Of a DNA stretch of 64,000 nt, positions 16,751-23,903 are shown piece by piece. How positions within the stretch are numbered: the first letter of the stretch is position 1; every line of letters begins with the position of its first letter. The stretch comes from Bacillus sp. SLBN-46. GTDB taxonomy: Bacteria > Bacillota > Bacilli > Bacillales > Cytobacillaceae. Location of the stretch: contig NZ_JAVIZM010000001.1 in the NCBI RefSeq assembly GCF_031453555.1, positions 936,001 through 1,000,000 on the forward strand. Reading direction: 5' to 3'. Under the pieces are notes generated by a model. The model was not told where the DNA came from, ran no database searches, and saw only the letters and a list, made by a program, of their open reading frames with translations. A program made the translations under genes and the position numbers.

Positions 16751-19700
16751 ATGAATAAATTTACTGCTAATTATTGCAGGTCGAATTCAAATTTCGTCAT
16801 TACCAATTTGCCTAAATCCCAGGTCACAACACCCTATACCAATATCATTCGAATCGTCCAAAATATGATTATGCGGGGAGCGCCGACCATCGCCTCAACA
16901 TATCTTCGAAAAGAACTTGGTATTAATGATCGGAATTATATAAATCAGTTAAAGGAAATAAAATTTATTTCAGGAGAAAACCTATTTTGGACACGGACGA
17001 TAAAAGGTGATGTAAGTAATAATGATTACCCGGCAAATCAATTTTATGATGACTTAGAGCATATTTTTAATAGACTCAATTTCTTAAGAAATTTAATGAT
17101 TGCAGAATGTCCAATTTCTGATATTCTTCCTGATATTACACATGCATTTAACAAACAAATGGTTGATTTTTATCTCCCATTTCTTAAAACGGTTATTGAA
17201 GTAGATGGGGAAGGGCACAAACGCCAAATGCTCTTAGATAAACAAAGAGACCATGCCTTCGAAAGAGCTGGAATAACCGTTGTAAGAATCCATACGAAGG
17301 ATATTAGAAATAAAAGTTATGAAAAATTTAAAAGTACCTTTATTGAGATTTATAAGGTTTATAAAGAAAGAATAGAACAATATTGGCACTATCTATATAC
17401 TAATCCAAAGGATTATGAGCTACAAATTCAATTAACATCAATTGCACGCTTCCAAGTGTTTATTTTGGAGCTGCTAGATAGGGGAGTTCTCACTTTTAAT
17501 AGTAAGTCCTGGAGTTTCAATGTATTTACAACCGATGCAAAACAACATCTAGAGCTAGCGTTAAAAGACTTAGAGCTGTGGATTGGTCATGTTTCAGCAT
17601 TATTTAATACTAGGATTAATATGCCTCATATCAAAATAACTTTTTATGAAAATCAGTCAGAATTGTCAAGGGATTCAGAGGGTGTTAATATTAAAATCGA
17701 TTTATTTAAGCGCTGGGATGATACGGTTTATGAGCCAAATGTCTACCATATACGAACGGATTTTGATGATGATGCTAACTATTTTGCTGTTAAAACGAAT
17801 GAGCCTGTTGTTTATTCGTTAACCCCTAAAACTCATAAGAAGCATTTAGAATTTATTTTGGAAAATCTATTTGGTTTTGAAGAGTTCAGGGAAGGGCAAT
17901 TGGAGATAATTATCAATTGTTTAAATGGGAAGGATACTGTGGGGTTACTGCCAACAGGAGGAGGTAAGTCACTTACCTATCAATTATGTGTCATGCTGCA
18001 GCCAGCCATAAGTTTTGTTGTTGTTCCTATTAAGTCCTTAATGTTAGATCAAATAGACAATTTGACTAAGAAACATCACATAACGCATGCAAGTTTTATA
18101 AATGGTGATCTAACACCAGAGGAGTCTAGCAAGCGATTAAAGGATTTTGCAGCAGGAAAGAGTTTCTTTTTAATTATTTCACCTGAACGTTTTCAGGCTA
18201 AAGGTTTTAGAGATGAATTATTATTGGTTAACTATACTAAGGCGTTATCCATTGCTGTTATTGATGAGGTCCATTGCTTGTCTGAATGGGGGCATGATTT
18301 CAGGACATCCTATTTGGCATTGGCTAATTCGATACGTAAATTTGCTCCATCGGCTAGATTTCTTGCCCTTACTGCCACGGCTTCCTCAAAAGTATTAAAG
18401 GACATCATGACGGAGCTAGAGATAGAAGGTGAAAATGTAATCACCATTTCCAATTTCACACGTAAAGAGCTGAAATTTAATATTATTCCAGTTAATCGGA
18501 AAAATAAGCAGGAATCATTGGTTAACTTTTTACAAAGTACTAATCTATCAAATGGAGCCACATTAGTTTTTACAGCCACAGTTAATGGTAAGAATGGCTG
18601 CTACGAGTTAAGTCATCATATTCACTCTAGAACTGGGGTATCAACTGGATTTTATTCAGGCAGTGCCCCTAAAAATTGGGATACTACCACGTTTTCTAAA
18701 TATAAAGACCAGGTTCAGCAATCTTTTATGAAAGATGAAATTAATGTAATGGTTGCGACAAAAGCTTTCGGGATGGGGATAGATAAACCTAACATACGCC
18801 AAACCATTCATTACGGTATTCCGGGCTCTTTAGAGTCATTTTATCAAGAAGCTGGCCGTGCCGGTCGTGACAAGGGAGATTCTAATTGTCTTGTCTTCTA
18901 CAGCCCCGATGCCTTAAATGAAGCTCAATCGCAAACGATATTCGGGATGAATACAGATCTACCTTTATTAAAAGAGGAAATGAAAAAACTACCCGGTGAC
19001 CTTAGTACATTATTATTTTTCCTCACCAGTAATTTAATAGATATTGAAGCTGAGGTTGAGGAGATTTATACGTTTTATCAGTCCAAACTTTCAATAGGGA
19101 ATAATGAGGTTATAGTAGATTTTTATAATGATAGGGAACGCGAGAGGGAAGAAAAATGTGTTTATCGATTGGCTTTACTTGGTATTGTTGAAGATTGGAC
19201 TTTAAATTGGAAAAGCAGACAGATTGAGGTTGAATTAGGAGAATGGACGGAACAAACCGTTATTGAAAAGTTAACGAAGCATATCAATAAATATGATTCG
19301 ATGTTTACATTGAAACCAGAAGGAAAGCCTCCAATACAATATGCTGGTCTTATCGAGCGTTTTAATGGAAGTAAAGAACCTTTTTTAAAAAGAATCCTAT
19401 TTGTGCTACTTAAGTGGTATAACGATAATGTTATTTATTCTAGAAAACGCTCTATGTTACTAATGAAACAATACGCGGATGAGTTCACAGATAGCGAGTC
19501 CTTGCAGAAAAAGATTGAGGTTTATTTTAAGCGAAACGATGATGTTTATCTCTTAGAAGAGATTGTTGCTAAAAAAGATAGATTGAAAGACTGGTTTAAA
19601 ATATTCTATGTGCAAGAAGAAGGTAAAGAGGACCAGCCACGTGGACTTAGTACTTTTAAGAGCTTAAAGATTACAATTAGTCGCTTTTTGGAAAGTTACA

Positions 19701-20056
19701 ATAATGATATTAGTTTGAACTTAATTAATGGTTTGGTTAGTTTAGCCCAGGATGAATTGGATTCTTATGATGACCGCGAAAGAATGGTTTCAGCTATACG
19801 TGAAATATCTAAAATGGATCCTGAAGTACGCCAGGAGATGCTTAACTCCATTTTGGATAAGTCTGATGCTTTCTTGTCTAGTGAGCAGAGAACACAGCTG
19901 AGTGTATTATTAATCTCTAATGGGTTTGATTTGATGGAAGATTTGAAGGAAATCCATTCAAGTCTTGAGGATAGGTACAGTTATGGCAGTATGTTAAAAA
20001 CACTTCATTCTACAATTAAAGAGCAATCTTATGGAGGTTACCCATGGGAAGTCTAG
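16751..20056 (+). CDS. RecQ-family helicase with N-terminal DUF559/PD-(D/E)xK nuclease-like domain
   Basis: 1101 residues. Residues about 1-120 are unassigned. About 140-190 carry a DUF559/Vsr-like nuclease core (FYLPFLKTVIEVDGEGH, then DKQRDHAF, then ITVVRI). The helicase spans about 370-760: Walker A LLPTGGGKSLTYQ near 400, DEVHCLSEWGHDF near 505, motif III ALTATAS, and motif VI YQEAGRAGRDKGDSN. About 340 further residues have no recognised domain, and no Cys zinc site of classical RecQ is visible. A nuclease joined to a RecQ motor suggests DNA processing or antiphage defence. Its stop overlaps the next gene, so the two proteins are coupled. Codon use is AT-rich compared with the T7SS region. 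Confidence 0.82.
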   Translation: MNKFTANYCRSNSNFVITNLPKSQVTTPYTNIIRIVQNMIMRGAPTIASTYLRKELGINDRNYINQLKEIKFISGENLFWTRTIKGDVSNNDYPANQFYDDLEHIFNRLNFLRNLMIAECPISDILPDITHAFNKQMVDFYLPFLKTVIEVDGEGHKRQMLLDKQRDHAFERAGITVVRIHTKDIRNKSYEKFKSTFIEIYKVYKERIEQYWHYLYTNPKDYELQIQLTSIARFQVFILELLDRGVLTFNSKSWSFNVFTTDAKQHLELALKDLELWIGHVSALFNTRINMPHIKITFYENQSELSRDSEGVNIKIDLFKRWDDTVYEPNVYHIRTDFDDDANYFAVKTNEPVVYSLTPKTHKKHLEFILENLFGFEEFREGQLEIIINCLNGKDTVGLLPTGGGKSLTYQLCVMLQPAISFVVVPIKSLMLDQIDNLTKKHHITHASFINGDLTPEESSKRLKDFAAGKSFFLIISPERFQAKGFRDELLLVNYTKALSIAVIDEVHCLSEWGHDFRTSYLALANSIRKFAPSARFLALTATASSKVLKDIMTELEIEGENVITISNFTRKELKFNIIPVNRKNKQESLVNFLQSTNLSNGATLVFTATVNGKNGCYELSHHIHSRTGVSTGFYSGSAPKNWDTTTFSKYKDQVQQSFMKDEINVMVATKAFGMGIDKPNIRQTIHYGIPGSLESFYQEAGRAGRDKGDSNCLVFYSPDALNEAQSQTIFGMNTDLPLLKEEMKKLPGDLSTLLFFLTSNLIDIEAEVEEIYTFYQSKLSIGNNEVIVDFYNDREREREEKCVYRLALLGIVEDWTLNWKSRQIEVELGEWTEQTVIEKLTKHINKYDSMFTLKPEGKPPIQYAGLIERFNGSKEPFLKRILFVLLKWYNDNVIYSRKRSMLLMKQYADEFTDSESLQKKIEVYFKRNDDVYLLEEIVAKKDRLKDWFKIFYVQEEGKEDQPRGLSTFKSLKITISRFLESYNNDISLNLINGLVSLAQDELDSYDDRERMVSAIREISKMDPEVRQEMLNSILDKSDAFLSSEQRTQLSVLLISNGFDLMEDLKEIHSSLEDRYSYGSMLKTLHSTIKEQSYGGYPWEV

Positions 20057-20550
20057 AACATATTGAACAATTGGAAGCACATATTGATGATCTGGGTAAG
20101 GAAATTAAAAGAGTAAAGAAAGCATCTGACTATTTAAAGTTAATTGAACAGTTTCAGTCCGAGATAAAAAATACTTCGGCTACTTTGGGACAATCGAGGG
20201 ACCAGCTTAAAATCTATCAGGAAATTATGGAGAGTAAGCTTGAACTGTTTCAAGCCACTTCAAAAAATATAGATGTTAAACAACAATCGATTGAACAAGT
20301 GCAACTGAACATATTAAAAGGTTTAACAGAATTGAAGCGGAATCAAGAAAAAGGTGTAAACGAACTAACATCGTCTTTGACGGATGTTAGTAAAACAGTA
20401 AATCAGAATCATCAATCACTTGTTGATGAATTGAAGCGTGGGCAGGAGGCCCAAAGTACTCTAATTCACAACATGTCTAAAACCAATAAAATATTTTTTA
20501 TAATAAATGCAGCGTTACTAATTGTAGTAGGGGTTTTAGTATTTATTTAA
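20044..20550 (+). CDS. coiled-coil protein with C-terminal membrane anchor
   Basis: 168 residues. Almost the whole chain is predicted coiled coil (heptad-like EHIEQLEAHIDDLGKEIKRVKK, and NILKGLTELKRNQEKGVNELTSSLTDVSK). One C-terminal transmembrane helix (IFFIINAALLIVVGVLVFI) ends the protein, giving a tail-anchored topology with the coil in the cytosol. Its ATG lies 13 bases before the end of the helicase gene, with GGAGG at about 6-base spacing. It is therefore translated together with the helicase and could tether or sense for it at the membrane. Confidence 0.75.
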   Translation: MGSLEHIEQLEAHIDDLGKEIKRVKKASDYLKLIEQFQSEIKNTSATLGQSRDQLKIYQEIMESKLELFQATSKNIDVKQQSIEQVQLNILKGLTELKRNQEKGVNELTSSLTDVSKTVNQNHQSLVDELKRGQEAQSTLIHNMSKTNKIFFIINAALLIVVGVLVFI

Positions 20551-20560
20551 TAATAAGGGA

Positions 20561-20604
20561 GGGGACAGTCACCCGGCGCTTTAACGCAGCGGGGGACTGT
20601 CCCC
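20561..20604. repeat. REP-like palindrome, copy 10
   Basis: Arms GGGGACAGTCACCC and GGGGGACTGTCCCC with one arm mismatch, loop GGCGCTTTAACGCAGC. It lies between the convergent coiled-coil gene and RNase H-like gene. Confidence 0.9.
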
Positions 20605-20609
20605 GATTT

Positions 20610-21602
20610 TCATATTTCTAACCTTTCATAAGTGCTTATTTTATATTGTTGGCTTAATTTATGGGCCTTTTTATGTAGCGCATTTTTATTTTGTTCCTTT
20701 AATTCCTTAACAAATTTGATAACCACTTTACCTTGTAATTCTTTTCGTAGCTCATTTAATTCTTTTATGTAAGGTCTGGTATCGACTTCGTACTTATTAC
20801 TATCTATTGATTTTCCTTTCGTCAAATGTTCATGGTCGGTCACAATTACGGCTTTGTTCATGTTTTTCTTTTTTATCATTCTTAATGCGACCAATACGGC
20901 CAGGAATTCACTTACATTTGATTTGGCTGTTTTTATATTCCAAACAGATGATATACCTGTTACTGTTTCCCAATTTTCAACCAGGACCAACCCAGTCCCT
21001 GCTTGGTGCTTATTGGAACTGTAGGAGCCATCAACGATAAAAAATGGTACCTCCTTAGGGATCTTTTGACAAAGAGGCATTAAAAATGATTTTATGGAGT
21101 TTTCAGTTGTTGTTGCCTTAGGACTCTGCGTTTTCTTCCCCTTTGTATTTTTCTTGGAATTTTGAACCTGCTTCTCGTCCATTTTCGTTGCTGCACCCTG
21201 CCGATAATAATCGAGAATATCCTGAACGTGGAAGAACTTCTTTTCTCCGACTTGCTCAAAGGGCATTTCCTTTTTACACAGGCCAACCAATTTCTCTTTT
21301 GTGATCCTTAGTGTTTCCACGATGATTTCTTCCGTGACATATTTTTCTAGAGTGCGCCCCTTTTTATCTCGAAACTCACTCTCCAGCCGTTCCTGTGATG
21401 GTTTGTAGGTATTCAGCCATGTCCTTACTTCACTCTCTAAAAAACGATATTCATTGCCAATTAAATAGTGAGGCATGCCATCATCTAAATAGGCACTCAT
21501 TTGATTATTCGTTACTTTTAATTTTTGAATGAGTTCTCCCTTTAAAAGCAAAGCTACCGGGGATTTTTGTTGTGTTGTAGTAGCGATTATTCTCACCTGC
21601 AT
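20610..21602 (-). CDS. RNase H-fold protein with two excisionase-like helix-turn-helix modules
   Basis: 330 residues. Two MerR/excisionase-type modules precede the nuclease: residues about 32-65 (QMSAYLDDGMPHYLIGNEYRF...SEVRTWL) and about 92-134 (VETLRITKEKLVGLCKKEMP...HVQDILDYY). A Lys-rich linker follows. Residues about 186-325 form an RNase H fold, with D191 in VDGSYSSNK, E232 in SEFLAVLVAL and D256 in VTDHEH as metal ligands, and a final ALHKKAHKLSQ helix. It likely cuts RNA in RNA/DNA hybrids and is guided to DNA by the HTH modules; this is an inference. The start is the ATG at 21602, and the ribosome site is weak. Confidence 0.72.
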   Translation of the reverse strand: MQVRIIATTTQQKSPVALLLKGELIQKLKVTNNQMSAYLDDGMPHYLIGNEYRFLESEVRTWLNTYKPSQERLESEFRDKKGRTLEKYVTEEIIVETLRITKEKLVGLCKKEMPFEQVGEKKFFHVQDILDYYRQGAATKMDEKQVQNSKKNTKGKKTQSPKATTTENSIKSFLMPLCQKIPKEVPFFIVDGSYSSNKHQAGTGLVLVENWETVTGISSVWNIKTAKSNVSEFLAVLVALRMIKKKNMNKAVIVTDHEHLTKGKSIDSNKYEVDTRPYIKELNELRKELQGKVVIKFVKELKEQNKNALHKKAHKLSQQYKISTYERLEI

Positions 21603-22056
21603 TCTCTAATCTACTTTTCCATTAGTGTCTGTTTATATTCATTATATTACCTTAGTAAAATAAAAAAATCCTAAACTTTTACAATTTTTCCATGTCTTTT
21701 GAGGTAGAATCCTTCATTTATCAATTATAAAGGCGTATTTAACTAATCGTTTGGTTAGTAGCAGAATAAAGGGATTTTCAGAGAATGATGTCATGACCCG
21801 GGAAATTTCTCATTTATTGCTGAAAAAGGAGGTCTTTTGTAAATAGTTTTTCAACAAACTTTTTATGAGAAACTAGGAGGTAGCCGAATAAGAAAGCGGT
21901 TCAAGCCCGTTCTACTCAAACGTTTGAATAGTATAGCATATAAGGAAATCGGTCGATGTTTGTCACCAGTACCTACATTTATTTATAAATTTAATAGTCA
22001 CTTTTACCTAATAATAGTAAAATAAAGGTAAAAACGGATGGTAGGAGAGATTAAAC
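21603..22056. other. 454-bp gap with a possible decayed transposase fragment
   Basis: No intact gene. A frame open from 21843 to 22025 and a preceding segment in another phase (EISHLLLKKEVFCK) look like remnants of a coding sequence. A short inverted repeat ACTAA...TTAGT occurs at 21751-21768. The region must also hold the promoters for the divergent RNase H-like and GNAT genes. Confidence 0.4.
21790..22025 (+). pseudogene. possible remnant of an ISL3-type transposase
   Basis: Two short reading frames in different phases, EISHLLLKKEVFCK and VFQQTFYEKLGGSRIRKR... then NSIAYKEIGRCLSPVPTF, have a feel of the Cys-rich and HTH part of ISL3-family transposases, interrupted by stops and a shift. 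No terminal repeats are visible. This is a weak call from pattern only. Confidence 0.25.
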
Positions 22057-22524
22057 ATGGATTGCTTACATATTAGAAAAATGGAAGAAACTGATAAAGA
22101 ATTTATCATTGGATTATCGACTCGTTTTACCGATTTTGATTTTTTGGAGTGGCGAGATCCTCAAGTAATGAAGGACGCGCAATTAAAGATGGCCAAAGAC
22201 GCGGTTCATAGCAACGATCCTGATTCTGATATTTTTGTAGTAGAAGATGAGGGAAAAAACTTATTAGGCTTTCTTCATATGACAAAAAATGTAGATTACT
22301 TTTCCGGAGAAGAACAAGGCTATATTTCCTCCATTGCCGTTGCGAAAGAGGGCGAGGGGAAAGGAATCGCAAGGAAGCTGATGGAGAAGGCCGAGGAGTG
22401 GACAAGAAACAAAGGATACAAGCAACTAACCTTGAATGTCTTTGCGCAGAACGAAAGAGCTATCAATCTCTATAAAAAATTCAACTTTGAAAACGAGATT
22501 GTGAAAATGGTGAAAGAATTGTAA
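22057..22524 (+). CDS. GNAT-family N-acetyltransferase
   Basis: A 155-residue acetyltransferase that would move an acetyl group from acetyl-CoA to an amine. The GNAT core is complete: a beta-4 strand with YISSIAVAKEGEGKGIARKLMEKAEEW carries the pyrophosphate loop (EGEGKG), and LNVFAQNERAINLYKKFNFE is the typical C-terminal motif B. The ATG follows TAGGAGAG. The substrate is unknown; ribosomal-protein, antibiotic or small-molecule acetylation all fit this size. It is followed by a truncated palindrome and the Mrr-like gene 38 bases downstream. Confidence 0.85.
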   Translation: MDCLHIRKMEETDKEFIIGLSTRFTDFDFLEWRDPQVMKDAQLKMAKDAVHSNDPDSDIFVVEDEGKNLLGFLHMTKNVDYFSGEEQGYISSIAVAKEGEGKGIARKLMEKAEEWTRNKGYKQLTLNVFAQNERAINLYKKFNFENEIVKMVKEL

Positions 22525-22532
22525 ATATTTTT

Positions 22533-22544
22533 GGGGACAGTCCC
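22533..22544. repeat. truncated REP element (single arm)
   Basis: GGGGACAGTCCC alone, without a second arm or loop, between the acetyltransferase and the Mrr-like gene. The adjoining GGGGG serves as the ribosome site of the next gene. Confidence 0.55.
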
Positions 22545-22562
22545 AAAAATGGGGGAATTAAT

Positions 22563-23324
22563 TTGAGTAAAAGAAGAACCAAAAAGCAACAAAAGCAAAT
22601 AGATGATGGGGTTAAAGTTATTCTAATTTTAACAGCAGGTGTCACCTATTATTTAACTAGGAGCCTGGCAGTGGCCATTATGTCATTATTTATTGCAATC
22701 ATACTTATTCTAGCCATCGTTATCTATCAAAATAGTAAACATAAGGAACGGTTAAGAAACTCTGGTATTACTGAGATTGATGCCATGGATGGGATTCAGT
22801 TTGAGCACTATCTTAAGGAACTATACCTAATAAAAGGATTTTCAGCGGAAGTAACCAAAGCTAGTGGTGATTATGGTGGAGATTTACTGCTTAAGAAGGA
22901 TGGAAAGAAGATAGTTGTCCAAGCCAAACGCTATTCAAAAGACGTAGGGATCAAGGCGGTTCAAGAAGTCATTGGTGCTAAGTCCTATTATAGTGCAGAT
23001 GAGGCCTGGGTCGTTTCCAATCGCTACTTCACGAAGGCGGCTATTGAGTTAGCTCAAAAGAGCCACATTAAATTAGTGGACCGTGATGAACTGATTGATG
23101 AGATTCTAGGAATGAACTCTGGTGTTAAGACAATAAGTCAGACTCAAACCACCCCCGTTATTCCTATTCCTACCATTCCATCGAGCTCTGACTCAACTTG
23201 TATTAGGTGCGGTAGCCCAAGGGTCTTAAGAACTGGTAAGAGAGGAAACTTCCTAGGTTGCAGCAGTTTTCCAAAATGCCGGTACACGAAAAATATAGAA
23301 AGGGACAGTCATTCAGCGCTTTAG
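22563..23324 (+). CDS. membrane-anchored Mrr-like restriction endonuclease with topoisomerase-type zinc finger
   Basis: 253 residues. Two membrane segments lie at about 17-56 (VILILTAGVTYYLT, AVAIMSLFIAIILILAIVIY). An Mrr_cat PD-(D/E)xK domain follows at about 76-180: GIQFEHYLKELYLIKGF, D107 in SGDYGGDLLL, and the QAK signature in IVVQAKRY (120-122). The C-terminal 35 residues are a topoisomerase C4 zinc finger (CIRCGSPRVLRTG...GNFLGCSSFPKC). TTG start at 22563 follows GGGGG. Such membrane nucleases may act on modified or incoming DNA. The last codons (RDSHSAL) and the stop lie inside a REP element, so the original C-terminus was replaced or extended. Confidence 0.82.
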   Translation: MSKRRTKKQQKQIDDGVKVILILTAGVTYYLTRSLAVAIMSLFIAIILILAIVIYQNSKHKERLRNSGITEIDAMDGIQFEHYLKELYLIKGFSAEVTKASGDYGGDLLLKKDGKKIVVQAKRYSKDVGIKAVQEVIGAKSYYSADEAWVVSNRYFTKAAIELAQKSHIKLVDRDELIDEILGMNSGVKTISQTQTTPVIPIPTIPSSSDSTCIRCGSPRVLRTGKRGNFLGCSSFPKCRYTKNIERDSHSAL

Positions 23325-23344
23325 CGCAACGGGGGACTGTCCCT
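23301..23344. repeat. REP-like palindrome, copy 11 (supplies the nuclease stop codon)
   Basis: AGGGACAGTCATTC left arm (diverged) and GGGGGACTGTCCCT right arm, loop AGCGCTTTAGCGCAAC. The TAG in the loop ends the Mrr-like gene. Confidence 0.88.
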
Positions 23345-23446
23345 GCTTTTTTTTGCGAAGCTATGGGTGAACAGAAAACAAAATCAAGGGTGGGCTCCCA
23401 TGGTTTTTGGAGTTTTTAGTCCACAGGCTCGTGCAGTACCAGTGCT

Positions 23447-23572
23447 TTACTGTCAGATAGGGTGTTATTACTGTCGGATAAAGTTAATTTACTGTTGGAT
23501 AAGGATGAATTACTGTCGTATAAAGCGTTATTACTGTCTTATAAGACTACATTACTGTCGTTAGGCTCTTTT
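23447..23572. repeat. six-copy 21-bp tandem repeat
   Basis: Six units start at 23447, 23468, 23489, 23510, 23531 and 23552, exactly 21 bases apart. The conserved core is TTACTGTCGGATAAAG, followed by about five variable bases. No gene is credible here although one frame is open through the array. It lies in the gap before the T7SS locus. Confidence 0.85.
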
Positions 23573-23597
23573 TCAGTTCGATAATGGGTCTCATGTA

Positions 23598-23617
23598 GAA
23601 GGGGACTGTCCCCCTTC
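23598..23617 (+). terminator. short GGGGAC palindrome followed by T run
   Basis: GAAGGGGACTGTCCCCCTTC is a compact hairpin built from a single REP arm, followed by seven T after one C. It could act as a terminator upstream of the T7SS locus. Confidence 0.5.
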
Positions 23618-23903
23618 TTTTTTTAGTGTCGACAGGTTTTGTAAGATGTTGTAAAATAAACTCTAGTTTATCGTAGCTTTATAAAGAACTTATCGTGCTA
23701 TATTTAGTACAATAGTCCCGGAAATCCTCATAATCACCCAAATTATGTCACTTTTGAACGAGGACGAAAGTCTCATAATTCTACATAATCAACCACTCGT
23801 TTCCGAAACAAACCGAAAATTTATCCGTTGGCCTCGGATTTTTTAAAAAAATATAAAAAAAATTCCAAGAGTAATAGAGAATGGTTCACAAGGGGAAATA
23901 CAC
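23618..23903. other. AT-rich leader region of the T7SS locus
   Basis: About 286 bases with no gene. A TACAAT-like -10 near 23707 is possible. A small ATCCG/CGGAT hairpin with a T run at 23823-23844 sits 60 bases before the essC start and could attenuate transcription. None of these sites is strong. Confidence 0.3.

Noticed and set aside
23367..23564. Open frame giving a repetitive peptide (YCRIK...YYC)
   Set aside because: It exists only because the 21-bp tandem repeat has a length divisible by three; no start signal or family.
23447..23572. 21-bp array considered as a plasmid iteron/origin
   Set aside because: No replication initiator gene or AT-rich melting region adjoins it.
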